Of a stretch of 64,000 nt of DNA, positions 33,027 to 41,546 are shown piece after piece; within the stretch, counting starts at the first letter, position 1; each line of letters begins with the position of its first letter. The DNA lies in the NCBI GenBank assembly GCA_965216695.1, contig OZ244212.1, forward strand, positions 1,426,001 to 1,490,000, read 5' to 3'. Both the position numbers and the translations under genes were made by a program. A model generated the notes under the pieces. That model saw only the letters and a program-made list of their open reading frames with translations, did not search any database and was not told the DNA's origin. The DNA comes from G965216695 sp965216695 (GTDB lineage Bacteria > Pseudomonadota > Gammaproteobacteria > Pseudomonadales > Azotimanducaceae).

Positions 33027-35564
33027 ATGCCAAAGCCAGATAAAGAGCTAGATAAAGAGCCAGATAACATCCCAGCCAAAGCGCTAGAAAAAACTCCGAT
33101 CAGCGCGATTGTCGAACGCGCGCTCGCCGGCGAGACGCCCAATGATCAGCAAGCAATGACGCTTGTCGGTTACGCCGACACGGCAGCGCTTTGCAACGCC
33201 GCAGCCAAGATACGAGACGCGGGTTTCCGCAATGTCGTCACGTACAGCCGCAAGGTCTTCATTCCGCTCACCCACCTGTGCCGCGACGTGTGTCATTACT
33301 GCACGTTTGCGCAGGTACCGCGCAAACTGATCGCACCGTACATGAGCATCGAGCAGGTACTGGAAACGGCGCGCCACGGCGCGGAGATGGGGTGCAAGGA
33401 AGCCCTGTTCACCCTAGGCGAAAAACCGGAACTGCGCTATAAGGCGGCCCGCGAAGCGCTGGCAGACCTCGGCTTTGCGTCCACGATCGACTATCTGGCG
33501 CACGCTGCGGAACGCGTGCACCAAGAGACCGGATTGTTGCCGCACCTGAATCCGGGAACGCTCACACCGGCGGAGCTGCAACAGCTTCGACCGCTCGCGC
33601 CATCGATGGGGATCATGCTGGAGAGCACATCCGAGCGGCTGTGCGAAAAAGGCATGCCGCATTACGGATCCCCCGACAAAGTACCGGCCGTGCGCCTCCA
33701 GACGCTGAGCCATGCGGGAGAGGCCGCCGTACCATTCACCACCGGAATTCTGATCGGTATTGGCGAAACGCGGGCCGAACGCGTCGCATCGCTGCTCGAC
33801 ATTCGGCGCATTCAGGAAACGTACGGCCACATCCAGGAAGTCATCGTCCAGAATTTCCGCGCCAAGCCGGACACGAAGATGGCGCAAGCGCCGGAACCCG
33901 ATCTCGAAGAGCTGCTGTGGACCATCGCGGTTGCGCGCCTGATCTTCGGTTCGCAGATGAGTATCCAGGCGCCGCCGAATCTGTCACCCGGCGTGCTCGC
34001 CAAAATCGTCGACGCCGGAATAAACGACTGGGGCGGTGTGTCACCCGTAACGCCGGATTTTGTTAATCCGGAAGCCCCGTGGCCGCACCTTGAGGACTTG
34101 AGGCGCGAAACGGCGTTGGCCGGCAAACACCTGGACGAGCGGCTGACGGTTTATCCCCACTACGTGAGCGAACTCGACCGCTGGGTGGACCCCGGGTTGC
34201 ACGACGCGGTGCTGGCATTCAGTGACGCCGAAGGTTTCGGGCGCACCGACGGCTGGTGTCCCGGGGAACCGATAGCGCCGCCGACGGCGCTCTTGAGCGC
34301 AGTTCACAAACCGCCGCGTCGCATATCCGCCGATGTACGCGCAATTCTCCACACAACTGAAACCGGCGAGAGCCTTACCGAAGACGATGTCGTGCGTTTG
34401 TTCGAGGCGCGAGGCGACGACCTTGGTGCAGTCGTACAGGCGGCCGATGCATTGCGCCGGCGCTTAAACGGCGACGAGGTGAGTTACGTCGTAAACCGCA
34501 ACATCAACTACACCAACATCTGCTATTTCAAGTGCCAGTTCTGTGCGTTCTCCAAAGGCAAGCTTTCCGAAAATCTGCGCGGTCGACCTTACGACCTGTC
34601 GCACGAAGAGATTGCACGGCGCACGCAAGAGGCCTGGGATCGCGGAGCAACCGAGGTGTGCATGCAGGGGGGCATTCATCCCGAATACACCGGTGATACC
34701 TACCTCGGCATTCTCGCGGCGGTGAAGGCCGCGGTTCCGGACATGCACATACACGCGTTTTCACCGTTGGAGGTATGGCAGGGCGCGCAAACTCTGGGGC
34801 TGGATCTCAAAACGTACCTGCAGAAACTGCGCGATGCCGGCCTGGGCACCCTGCCCGGCACCGCGGCTGAGATCCTCGACGACGAAGTCCGCCAGATCAT
34901 CTGCCCCGACAAAATCAACGCCGATCAGTGGCTCGCGGTGATGCGCGCGGCCCACGCTGTGGGATTTAGAACCACGGCGACGATCATGTATGGGCATGTC
35001 GAACGGCCAGTTAACTGGGCACGTCATCTGCTGAAGGTTCGCGACCTGCAGCGCGAAACAGGAGGCTTCACCGAATTCGTACCGCTGCCGTTCGTCCATA
35101 TGGAAGCCCCGATGTACCTGAAGGGCAAGGCCCGCCGGGGTCCGACGTTCCGCGAAGCCCTGCTCATGCATGCGGTCGCCCGATTGACGCTGTCACCCGA
35201 CATTCCTAACATTCAGGCTTCGTGGGTCAAGATGGGCCACGAGGGCGTGCTCGCGTGCCTGCAGGCCGGCTGTAACGATCTGGGCGGCACGTTGATGAAT
35301 GAGAGTATCTCCCGCGCTGCCGGTACCCAGCACGGTCAGGAGACTTCGCCGAGCAAGATGATTGATATGATCCGTGCGGCCGGCCGCAAACCCCGACAGC
35401 GCACGACGCTGTACGAAGATGCAGACCCCGACCGCATAAAGGTAGGCCTGCACGCTGACGCGTTGACCGACATCATCAACACGCCCGCCCGAAAGTACGA
35501 ACGAAAGCGCACCTCGCCGCTCGTTCGGCCAGGTTTGATTGCCGTGTCGGAATCTGAATCGTAA
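33027..35564 (+). CDS. fbiC: FO synthase, fused CofG-CofH (FbiC)
   Basis: 845 residues with two radical-SAM domains, making the deazaflavin FO from tyrosine and the flavin precursor 5-amino-6-ribitylaminouracil. The CofG half holds its 4Fe-4S motif at Cys85, Cys89 and Cys92 (LCRDVCHYCTF), the CofH half at Cys499, Cys503 and Cys506 (ICYFKCQFCAF). Fusion is the actinobacterial and part-proteobacterial arrangement, while archaea have two separate genes. The N-terminal 20 residues are a Lys/Asp-rich extension with a short DNA repeat. It is the last enzyme gene of the F420 operon, 29 bases after cofC. Confidence 0.97.
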   Translation: MPKPDKELDKEPDNIPAKALEKTPISAIVERALAGETPNDQQAMTLVGYADTAALCNAAAKIRDAGFRNVVTYSRKVFIPLTHLCRDVCHYCTFAQVPRKLIAPYMSIEQVLETARHGAEMGCKEALFTLGEKPELRYKAAREALADLGFASTIDYLAHAAERVHQETGLLPHLNPGTLTPAELQQLRPLAPSMGIMLESTSERLCEKGMPHYGSPDKVPAVRLQTLSHAGEAAVPFTTGILIGIGETRAERVASLLDIRRIQETYGHIQEVIVQNFRAKPDTKMAQAPEPDLEELLWTIAVARLIFGSQMSIQAPPNLSPGVLAKIVDAGINDWGGVSPVTPDFVNPEAPWPHLEDLRRETALAGKHLDERLTVYPHYVSELDRWVDPGLHDAVLAFSDAEGFGRTDGWCPGEPIAPPTALLSAVHKPPRRISADVRAILHTTETGESLTEDDVVRLFEARGDDLGAVVQAADALRRRLNGDEVSYVVNRNINYTNICYFKCQFCAFSKGKLSENLRGRPYDLSHEEIARRTQEAWDRGATEVCMQGGIHPEYTGDTYLGILAAVKAAVPDMHIHAFSPLEVWQGAQTLGLDLKTYLQKLRDAGLGTLPGTAAEILDDEVRQIICPDKINADQWLAVMRAAHAVGFRTTATIMYGHVERPVNWARHLLKVRDLQRETGGFTEFVPLPFVHMEAPMYLKGKARRGPTFREALLMHAVARLTLSPDIPNIQASWVKMGHEGVLACLQAGCNDLGGTLMNESISRAAGTQHGQETSPSKMIDMIRAAGRKPRQRTTLYEDADPDRIKVGLHADALTDIINTPARKYERKRTSPLVRPGLIAVSESES

Positions 35565-35599
35565 ACCTTTCAAAAAACCACTGATTCATGGAGGATCGG

Positions 35600-36247
35600 A
35601 TGAGAATTGCCCTGATAGCCGCGATGGCCTTTGTCCTTGCCGCGTGTGAAACCGCTCCGGTTTCAGACCCGCCTGCAACGGAAGAGGTGCTCGCCGACAG
35701 CGGTGCGGGCGCATCGGTGATCGTGGTCGGCGTCGTCCCGGTCGGAACCATCACGCCATATGCCGGCGAAGTGAACGCCAGCACCCGCCGGGCACTCGAA
35801 CGTCAGGGATGGTTGGCGTGCGACGGTTCCGAAGTCAGTCGTGCGCAATACTCGTCATTGTACCGAGTGATCGGCAACATCCACGGAGCCGGCGACGGGT
35901 CGAGCACATTCAATCTACCCGACTACCGAGGACGTTTCCTGCGTGGCGTTTCCGGGAGCTCTGATCGTGATCCGGACTCGGACGGACGCGACCAAGCGGC
36001 CGCGGGTGGTAATCGCGGTAACAGCGTCGGGTCGGTACAAGGTGATGCGATCCTTCAGCACAGGCACCTCGACACCGGGATCGTGGCCGAGGGCCGTATG
36101 AATGTCGTAATCGGGGCCGTGTCACCTGAACCGGGCATGATCCAGGTAGAGCGCGGCGGCGCCGAAGGCCCGGCACGCTCGGAAACCCGGCCCCAGAACG
36201 CAAACGTGCACTACCTGATCTTCACCGGCGTACCGACGGGAACCTGA
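35600..36247 (+). CDS. Phage-tail-collar-domain lipoprotein
   Basis: 215 residues. A short lipoprotein signal ends in the lipobox VLAAC, so it should be membrane-anchored. The body resembles the phage tail collar domain, with PVGTITPYAGEV near the start, GWLACDGSEVSRAQYSSLYRVIG and FNLPDYRGRFLRGV, then HRHLDTG. These motifs normally belong to tail fibre or tail-tip proteins. No other phage gene is nearby, so it is a bacterial surface protein reusing the fold. GGAGGA lies ahead of the chosen ATG. It follows fbiC by 35 bases and may be read through from the F420 operon. Confidence 0.82.
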   Translation: MRIALIAAMAFVLAACETAPVSDPPATEEVLADSGAGASVIVVGVVPVGTITPYAGEVNASTRRALERQGWLACDGSEVSRAQYSSLYRVIGNIHGAGDGSSTFNLPDYRGRFLRGVSGSSDRDPDSDGRDQAAAGGNRGNSVGSVQGDAILQHRHLDTGIVAEGRMNVVIGAVSPEPGMIQVERGGAEGPARSETRPQNANVHYLIFTGVPTGT

Positions 36248-36266
36248 CGCAAACCCAACGGCGCGG

Positions 36267-36665
36267 TTACTGGGACTGCACCGCCAGCACCACAATCCAC
36301 AGGTTCATCGCAAGTCCGGTAACAAACGCCACGACACGCAGCACGCTCCATCCTGCAACATAGAACACGGGATGGAGCATACGGGCCACAACCCAGATAA
36401 CCGACGCGGTGGCCCACGAACCCTGGGGGTCAACGCCGCTGCCGAACGCGATCAGCGTCGTTGCCGTGAACAACGCAAGCGCCTCCCAGGCGTTCGATTG
36501 CGCGCCCCAGACGCGCGCACCTGCGCCGCTCATTTGCTCCGCCTGCACACGCGGTTGGTCCAGGTCGACGTTGCCGAACTGCCGGCTGCGATACGGCACG
36601 GACCAGCCTGCAAGTGCGTACGGCAACAACGCCCCAACGAACAGACACCAGAAAGGTACGATCAT
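36267..36665 (-). CDS. MAPEG family membrane protein
   Basis: 132 residues with four membrane helices and the MAPEG features RVQAEQMSGAGARVWGAQSNAWEAL and ARMLHPVFYVAGWSVLR. MAPEG proteins (membrane-associated eicosanoid and glutathione metabolism) are small inner-membrane proteins, some with glutathione transferase activity; bacterial members are mostly uncharacterised. The ATG overlaps the stop of the sigma-factor gene (ATGA), so it belongs to the sigma/DGPF operon and could be under its control. Confidence 0.88.
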   Translation of the reverse strand: MIVPFWCLFVGALLPYALAGWSVPYRSRQFGNVDLDQPRVQAEQMSGAGARVWGAQSNAWEALALFTATTLIAFGSGVDPQGSWATASVIWVVARMLHPVFYVAGWSVLRVVAFVTGLAMNLWIVVLAVQSQ

Positions 36666-37960
36666 GTTCTGTTTCTCCTATGTTTGGATGTGGCGGCATC
36701 AACCTGTGCCGCCACCTGGCCCGGCTGCGCCAGCTGCGACAGCCGATTTTCTAAGTACACCCGCTCCGCGCCGCTCGTCGTTAGTGTAATAGCACGTTGA
36801 TACCACGCGGCAGCATCCGAAAGACGCTCCAGGTCTCGCGCAATGTCGGCTGCAGCCACGAAAAGCGGCTGATAAGTCGCGAGCCTCCGCTCCGCAAGCA
36901 ATGGTTCCAGCAGCGCCATCGCACCTGAGCCGTCTCCCGACATCTTCCGGGCAATTGCCCAGTTCACCGTAACCGCAGGGGACGCCTCGTACCGTCTCAA
37001 GCGCTCGTACAAGCCATCAATCTGTTGCCAATCCGTATCTGCCCAGGTCGGTGCGTCGCAGTGCAGGGCGGAAATCGCCGCCTGGATCAGGTAGGTACCT
37101 GGCGGCGGGCGCGAGAGCGTCAGCGCGTTCACGAGCGCGCGACCCTCGTGGATGCGCGACCGGTTCCACGCATCGCGCCGTTGATCCGACAGCGGTATGA
37201 ACTGGCCCGCGGGACCAAAGCGCGACGACAAGCGCGCTGATGACAGCAGACAAAGTGCAAGCAATGCCTTCGCTTCACTGTGATGCGCGAACAGTCGCAC
37301 CACCAGACGCGCAAGGCGAATGGCGGTATCGCACAACCCACCGGGCCACGGATCTGCGGTCGGAAAACAGGAGTAGCCGTGATTGAACATCGCGTAGATG
37401 ACGCGAAGAACGCCCGCCAACCGCTCCGGTAACTCGTCCGGCGGCGGCACTTCATACACGATCGAGTGTTCAGCAACGGATTTCTTTGCGCGGGTGATGC
37501 GCTGCTCCACGGTTTTCGGGCTGGTGAGCAGCGAGCGTGCGACCTCGTCGACCGTAAAGCCAGCTACGACCTTGAGCGTGAGAGCAACCTGAGAACTCTC
37601 GGACAATGACGGATGGCAGCAGGTAAAAATCAGCCGCAGAAGATCGTCGCCAAACACACCGGCGTCCGCCACCGTCACATCCTCTCCGGGGCCGTCCGAA
37701 CGTAATACCGCTATGTCACGCCCATAGCGCTCGGACAGAGCCCGGCGCCGGAGCATATCGGTGTGGTAGTTTCGACCCACGGTGACGAGCCAGGCGCCGG
37801 GATTGTCCGGAATCCCATCGCGCGGCCAATTCTGCAGTGCCCGCACCATCGCTTCCTGCAGCGCTTCTTCGGCATCGTCTATATCGGAGAGGAGGCGGAT
37901 CAGCGTAGCGATCGCCTTGGGGTACGCCGCTTTTAGTGTCGGTCCTAGATGCCGAGCCAC
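36662..37960 (-). CDS. ECF42-type RNA polymerase sigma factor with C-terminal extension
   Basis: 432 residues. Sigma region 2 (LLSDIDDAEEALQEAMVRALQNWP) and region 4 (LKVVAGFTVDEVARSLLTSPKTVEQRITRAKK) are followed by a long C-terminal TPR-like extension, much longer than a plain ECF sigma of about 190 residues. This build and the adjacent DGPF/YCII gene define the ECF42 group, in which no anti-sigma factor is found and the extension is thought to regulate activity. It lies 12 bases downstream of the DGPF gene and starts with GTG. It likely directs transcription of DGPF-family genes. Confidence 0.92.
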   Translation of the reverse strand: MARHLGPTLKAAYPKAIATLIRLLSDIDDAEEALQEAMVRALQNWPRDGIPDNPGAWLVTVGRNYHTDMLRRRALSERYGRDIAVLRSDGPGEDVTVADAGVFGDDLLRLIFTCCHPSLSESSQVALTLKVVAGFTVDEVARSLLTSPKTVEQRITRAKKSVAEHSIVYEVPPPDELPERLAGVLRVIYAMFNHGYSCFPTADPWPGGLCDTAIRLARLVVRLFAHHSEAKALLALCLLSSARLSSRFGPAGQFIPLSDQRRDAWNRSRIHEGRALVNALTLSRPPPGTYLIQAAISALHCDAPTWADTDWQQIDGLYERLRRYEASPAVTVNWAIARKMSGDGSGAMALLEPLLAERRLATYQPLFVAAADIARDLERLSDAAAWYQRAITLTTSGAERVYLENRLSQLAQPGQVAAQVDAATSKHRRNRT

Positions 37961-37972
37961 GTCGCAGACCCG

Positions 37973-38332
37973 TTAAACGTATTCGCTGTGATCTGCGACT
38001 GGTCGCACTTCGATCGTTCCGGTATGGCTCGCCGGAATCAACGCCGCATACTCGATCGCGTCTTCCAGCGACGCTACGTCGATCAGGTAGAACCCGGCCA
38101 GTTGTTCCTTCGTTTCGGCAAATGGGCCGTCGAAGACCTCGCGTCGTCCGCTACGCTGGCGCAGACTCACAGCCGAACTCGTAGGCAGCAACGGCTGGCC
38201 CGCCCATTCCACCGAGTTCGACTCCAGCTTGCCATTCAGAACCTCGTGCCCGGCCAATACTGCACGACGCTCCTCCTCCGTTTTGTTCTCCCAAATCTCT
38301 TCGGCTTCGTAGATCAGTAGCAGATATTTCAT
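37973..38332 (-). CDS. DGPF-domain (YCII-related) protein
   Basis: 119 residues of the YCII/DGPF family, with the name-giving motif VFDGPFAETKEQLAGFYLID and the N-terminal MKYLLLIYEAEE. These small dimeric proteins accompany ECF42 sigma factors and are their typical regulatory targets; the biochemical role is unknown. It heads the operon DGPF, sigma, MAPEG. A large palindromic repeat ends 34 bases upstream of its ATG and occupies the place where its promoter should be; no ECF42-like promoter is apparent between the repeat and the gene. Confidence 0.92.
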   Translation of the reverse strand: MKYLLLIYEAEEIWENKTEEERRAVLAGHEVLNGKLESNSVEWAGQPLLPTSSAVSLRQRSGRREVFDGPFAETKEQLAGFYLIDVASLEDAIEYAALIPASHTGTIEVRPVADHSEYV

Positions 38333-38366
38333 AACGTACCGTAGTATTCCGTTGGTTGAGTCGGAG

Positions 38367-38502
38367 TGATGGGGTCAGAGTAAGGGGTCAGATCAAAGGA
38401 GCAGCAAATTGGGGGGTCAGATCAAAGGGACAGAGTCGTGACTCTGTCCCTTTGATCTGACCCCATCCCCCTTTGATCTGACCCCTTACTCTGACCCCAT
38501 CA
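38367..38502. repeat. Compound palindromic repeat built of GGGGTCAGA units
   Basis: A nested palindrome: outer arms 38367-38399 and 38470-38502 are perfect 33-base reverse complements, and inside them 38413-38437 and 38440-38464 form a perfect 25-bp stem with a 2-base loop. The unit GGGGTCAGA(T/G) occurs four times, twice on each strand. Such TCTGACCCC/GGGGTCAGA elements are widespread in gammaproteobacterial genomes as REP-like or MITE-like sequences; no transposase accompanies this copy. Between it and the VOC gene (to 38671) no gene is seen. Confidence 0.9.
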
Positions 38503-38671
38503 GCTTCATCTGTTCTAGATAGACGCACGCGACGCGGCAAGTCCGACATTCGACGGTCGCGTACGTGTCGGGTTTCCAACACCTCGCGCGTCTACTTCGA
38601 GCCGATCCTCAAGGGGCCCTACCGCCTCCGGCACATCACGAAGATTACGCAACCGTTCGAAGGAGACCACA

Positions 38672-39037
38672 ATGTCAGACGTCACCATAAACTGGTTCGA
38701 GATTCCAGTAACCGATGTCGGCCGCGCCGCGGCCTTCTACAGCACCATCCTCGACCGCCCGATGGGAGAGATGCCGGGTCCGGATGGGCAACCGATGCAC
38801 GTATTCATGGCGGCCGAAGGCCCCAGCGGGGCGCTGACATCCAGCGAGGGCGAGTCACCCGCGCAGACGGGCACCGTCGTCTACCTGAATTGCCCCGACA
38901 TCGACGGCACGCTGAGCAGAACCGCAGGCGCTGGCGGCGACGTCCTCACGCCGAAAACGGCGATCGGACCGTTCGGGTTCATCGCCCACATCCGAGATAC
39001 CGAGGGCAATCGCGTCGGCCTGCACGTCGGTACGTAG
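38672..39037 (+). CDS. VOC (glyoxalase/bleomycin-resistance fold) protein
   Basis: 121 residues, one VOC module with two beta-alpha-beta-beta-beta units: INWFEIPVTDVGRAAAFYSTIL at the N-terminus and GPFGFIAHIRDTEGNRVGLH at the end. The fold hosts metal-dependent lyases, dioxygenases and resistance proteins. The subgroup resembles uncharacterised VOC proteins often found beside YCII/ECF sigma genes. AAGGAG precedes the ATG. It faces away from the DGPF operon across the palindromic repeat. Confidence 0.88.
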   Translation: MSDVTINWFEIPVTDVGRAAAFYSTILDRPMGEMPGPDGQPMHVFMAAEGPSGALTSSEGESPAQTGTVVYLNCPDIDGTLSRTAGAGGDVLTPKTAIGPFGFIAHIRDTEGNRVGLHVGT

Positions 39038-39076
39038 TAACCCACCGCCTCTGAGGCATGGGGAACGGCCGGCCCG

Positions 39077-40297
39077 TCAGCCGACGGGCTCGGCCGCTTC
39101 CGCACGCACAACGACAATCAGTGGCGTTACGAGGCTCGCGAAGATCACGACGGTCACCGCCGCAAGCATCCACAGCGTCACACTCATACCCCACGCGTCG
39201 AAGGCAAACCCCACGAACGGACCGGTTGCCACAAACATTCCGCGGAACAGAAAACTCGCCAGCGAGTTTGCGCTGGCGCGGAACGACGTGGGCACCCGTC
39301 GATTGAGCGCATCGCGCAGAATCACCAACCCGAGACCACGGCTAGCCCAGAAGCCAATGCTCGCGACTGCAACGCCAGCACCGCCACCCACATCGAGCAG
39401 CACGTAGCCAAACGCCGGTACCAAACCCACGAACAGCAGCAGCTGAACGGACCCCATCCAGTCTTCGACCCGATGCGCATACCGTCCGGCAACGGTCGAG
39501 ACCAGGGCGAGAAGCGCCCAGATGTAGCCGAAGTGCGACAGCGGTACGTCACTCAACTCCCAGATTTTCTGCAGCAGCCACACGACGTAGAACGTCGTCA
39601 GGCTCCAGATCCCAAGCGCGAGGAAACACAGACGAAGAATCCGCGAACTGAAGAGCAAGTGACTGAGCATCATGCGCAGGTTGCCAAGATGCGTCCCCAC
39701 CATGCGTTCAATAGGCGGTTCCACCATCCCCACCACCGCGAGCACAGGCAGCCATCCGACAATGGCCTGCAACCACACCACGACGTCCAGGTGCCAGAAC
39801 ACGAGCACGACGCTGCACAGCACACCCGCCATGGCTTCACCCAGCGTGCGGACCGCGTAAAGCTTGCCAACAACTTGGCGCAACGCACCCTCATCCCGCC
39901 CGAGCGCGAGTTCACTGTCGTACAGAATCGCAAGATCGGCCCCGGAAATCAGGCTGTGGCTTATTCCCAGCAGCGCTTCGAATGCAGCAAGACCCCAGAA
40001 GCCATCCGCTACCAGTAGCACGGAGTGGCCAAGACCGCTCGCCACCGCTCCCAGCGCCAACGCGCCCTTGCGCCCGATCAGATCAGCCAGGTATCCCGAG
40101 GGTACTTCGGTCACAAGCACTACGACTGCGAACAGCGCCTGCAACGTGAATACCTCCTGCATCGTCAGGCCCTTGCTCTGAAAGAAGGGCACCGCGATAG
40201 GCAGAATCAGCATGAAGACCTGCGAGAAGCCAAGCACGAACGTGCGCCGGACGTTACCGTTCAAGCCATCTATTGTTTTCTGGTTCGCGTTCGTCAT
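39077..40297 (-). CDS. MFS transporter
   Basis: 406 residues with twelve predicted membrane helices. The MFS loop 2-3 motif appears as GYLADLIGRKGALALG, and an early segment EVFTLQALFAVVVLVTEVPSG is typical of sugar- and drug-type MFS exporters. Substrate unknown. The gene is preceded by an intrinsic terminator about 45 bases upstream of the ATG, so transcription reaching it from upstream would have to read through; expression may be attenuated. Confidence 0.9.
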   Translation of the reverse strand: MTNANQKTIDGLNGNVRRTFVLGFSQVFMLILPIAVPFFQSKGLTMQEVFTLQALFAVVVLVTEVPSGYLADLIGRKGALALGAVASGLGHSVLLVADGFWGLAAFEALLGISHSLISGADLAILYDSELALGRDEGALRQVVGKLYAVRTLGEAMAGVLCSVVLVFWHLDVVVWLQAIVGWLPVLAVVGMVEPPIERMVGTHLGNLRMMLSHLLFSSRILRLCFLALGIWSLTTFYVVWLLQKIWELSDVPLSHFGYIWALLALVSTVAGRYAHRVEDWMGSVQLLLFVGLVPAFGYVLLDVGGGAGVAVASIGFWASRGLGLVILRDALNRRVPTSFRASANSLASFLFRGMFVATGPFVGFAFDAWGMSVTLWMLAAVTVVIFASLVTPLIVVVRAEAAEPVG

Positions 40298-40342
40298 CAG
40301 AACATCCTCGGCTCGCGTCGTAAAAACAGCGGTGCAGAAACG

Positions 40343-40377
40343 AAAAAACCCCGAAGGCCAGGGCTCTTCGGGGTTTT
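40343..40377 (-). terminator. Intrinsic terminator in the leader of the MFS gene
   Basis: On the minus strand a CCCCGAAG/CTTCGGGG stem, extended to 12 bp by flanking A/T pairs, with a 9-base loop is followed by six T residues, a textbook rho-independent terminator. It would also work, more weakly, on the plus strand (four T). It lies just upstream of the MFS start and not after a long gene, which suggests attenuation or the end of a short RNA. The 332-base gap 40298-40629 also holds a possible 43-codon leader ORF (40405-40536, minus) and a CTGAGGA/TCCTCAG hairpin at 40577-40596. Confidence 0.8.
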
Positions 40378-40629
40378 CTCTACGATCCGCTGTTCGTCAG
40401 AAACTCATCCCGGTGGCCCTCGCCGTACATCGCCCATGGTGTGCTGTCGCACCCGCGTGGACGCACGCGCACACTCGTGCGCCGGCATAACCATGCCGTG
40501 TGCGCGTGGCGAGATTGTTTTGACGTTGATCAGCATCTTTCTTCGGTTCAGTTGTAGCTTACGTACAGTTCGACACTGAGGATTCTACTCCTCAGCGGGC
40601 GCGCACTCTGCGGGAGTCGCGCCACATTG

Positions 40630-41403
40630 TCAATCCACGTTCTCGAGAAAGCCGCGCAAACACTCGTTAAATGCGTCCGGGTTCTCAAAATACGGTGAGT
40701 GTCCGGAGTCGACATCCACGATCCGCGCTCCGGGGATATGGGTTGAAAGTTCGTGTAGCACCGACGGCGGCCAGAAGAGATCGTCGGCCCCGGAAAACAT
40801 CAGGACCGGCATGCGGAGCTCCTTGGCCCGCTGCAGCGGAATCAGCGTGTCTTCAGCGAACAGCGTCCCCATCAGATCCAGATTCGCGAACTCGCGGTTC
40901 AGTGCCGAGATCTGCGTGTACAGGAACGCACCCGCAGGATTTCTGCGCGGATAGTCTGCGGCGATGGCGGGGCTGATCGCGCCGGTTTCGGCAATCCGGC
41001 GGTCGACTTCGGCGGCACTCCGCACGCCGCTCGGTAGCGCAAAACCGCCGATCGTGCCGGACAGCACGAGCGAACGTACCCGCCCAGGATGCTCGAGCGC
41101 GACCCGCACGCCGGTCCACCCGCCCATTGATTGACAAACCCAGTGCGCAGATTCCAACTCCAGCGCATCGAGTACAGCCAGCGCATCCCCCGCAAACTCC
41201 TGCACCCGGAACGCGGCCGCGCCACCCCCCGACCGCCCGAAACAGCGATGGTCGTGCGCAATGCAGTGATGCGTCTGTGCGAACGCGCCGAATTGCTGCC
41301 ACCAGCTGGCTGCATTGCCGCCTGCGCCATGGCAGAAAAACACCGGCTCGCCTCGACCCTGGTGAACGTAGTAAATGGAGACATCTCTCTCTATGGTGGG
41401 CAT
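40630..41403 (-). CDS. Alpha/beta-fold hydrolase
   Basis: 257 residues. The oxyanion-region HGAGGNAASWWQQF, the nucleophile elbow CQSMGG with the catalytic Ser, a late Asp near MFSGADDLFWPP and a final His in VDSGHSPYF form a full catalytic triad. Substrate unknown; esters, lactones or C-C hydrolase substrates are all possible. The ATG is chosen for the GGAGGAAA site just upstream, which removes nine residues from the longest frame. It diverges from the aminotransferase gene. Confidence 0.9.
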   Translation of the reverse strand: MPTIERDVSIYYVHQGRGEPVFFCHGAGGNAASWWQQFGAFAQTHHCIAHDHRCFGRSGGGAAAFRVQEFAGDALAVLDALELESAHWVCQSMGGWTGVRVALEHPGRVRSLVLSGTIGGFALPSGVRSAAEVDRRIAETGAISPAIAADYPRRNPAGAFLYTQISALNREFANLDLMGTLFAEDTLIPLQRAKELRMPVLMFSGADDLFWPPSVLHELSTHIPGARIVDVDSGHSPYFENPDAFNECLRGFLENVD

Positions 41404-41546
41404 GAATTTTCCTCCGCAACGCACCGCCATGATAGGCGGCCAACCGCTTGCTGGTAAGGCTCGCCGTACGCTTCAACGCGAGGTTCGCCGGATACAACAC
41501 CACGCGGTACCATCAACCGCGATTTTCGCGCAGCACGGGAACTAGA

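Noticed and set aside
35600..36247. Prophage remnant suggested by the tail-collar domain
   Set aside because: No integrase, capsid, portal or lysis gene, and no att-like repeats, are seen around it; the gene has its own lipoprotein signal.
38367..38502. CRISPR array or rho-independent terminator at the GGGGTCAGA repeats
   Set aside because: The units are inverted with no regular spacers, and no T-tract follows; a compound palindromic repeat explains it better.
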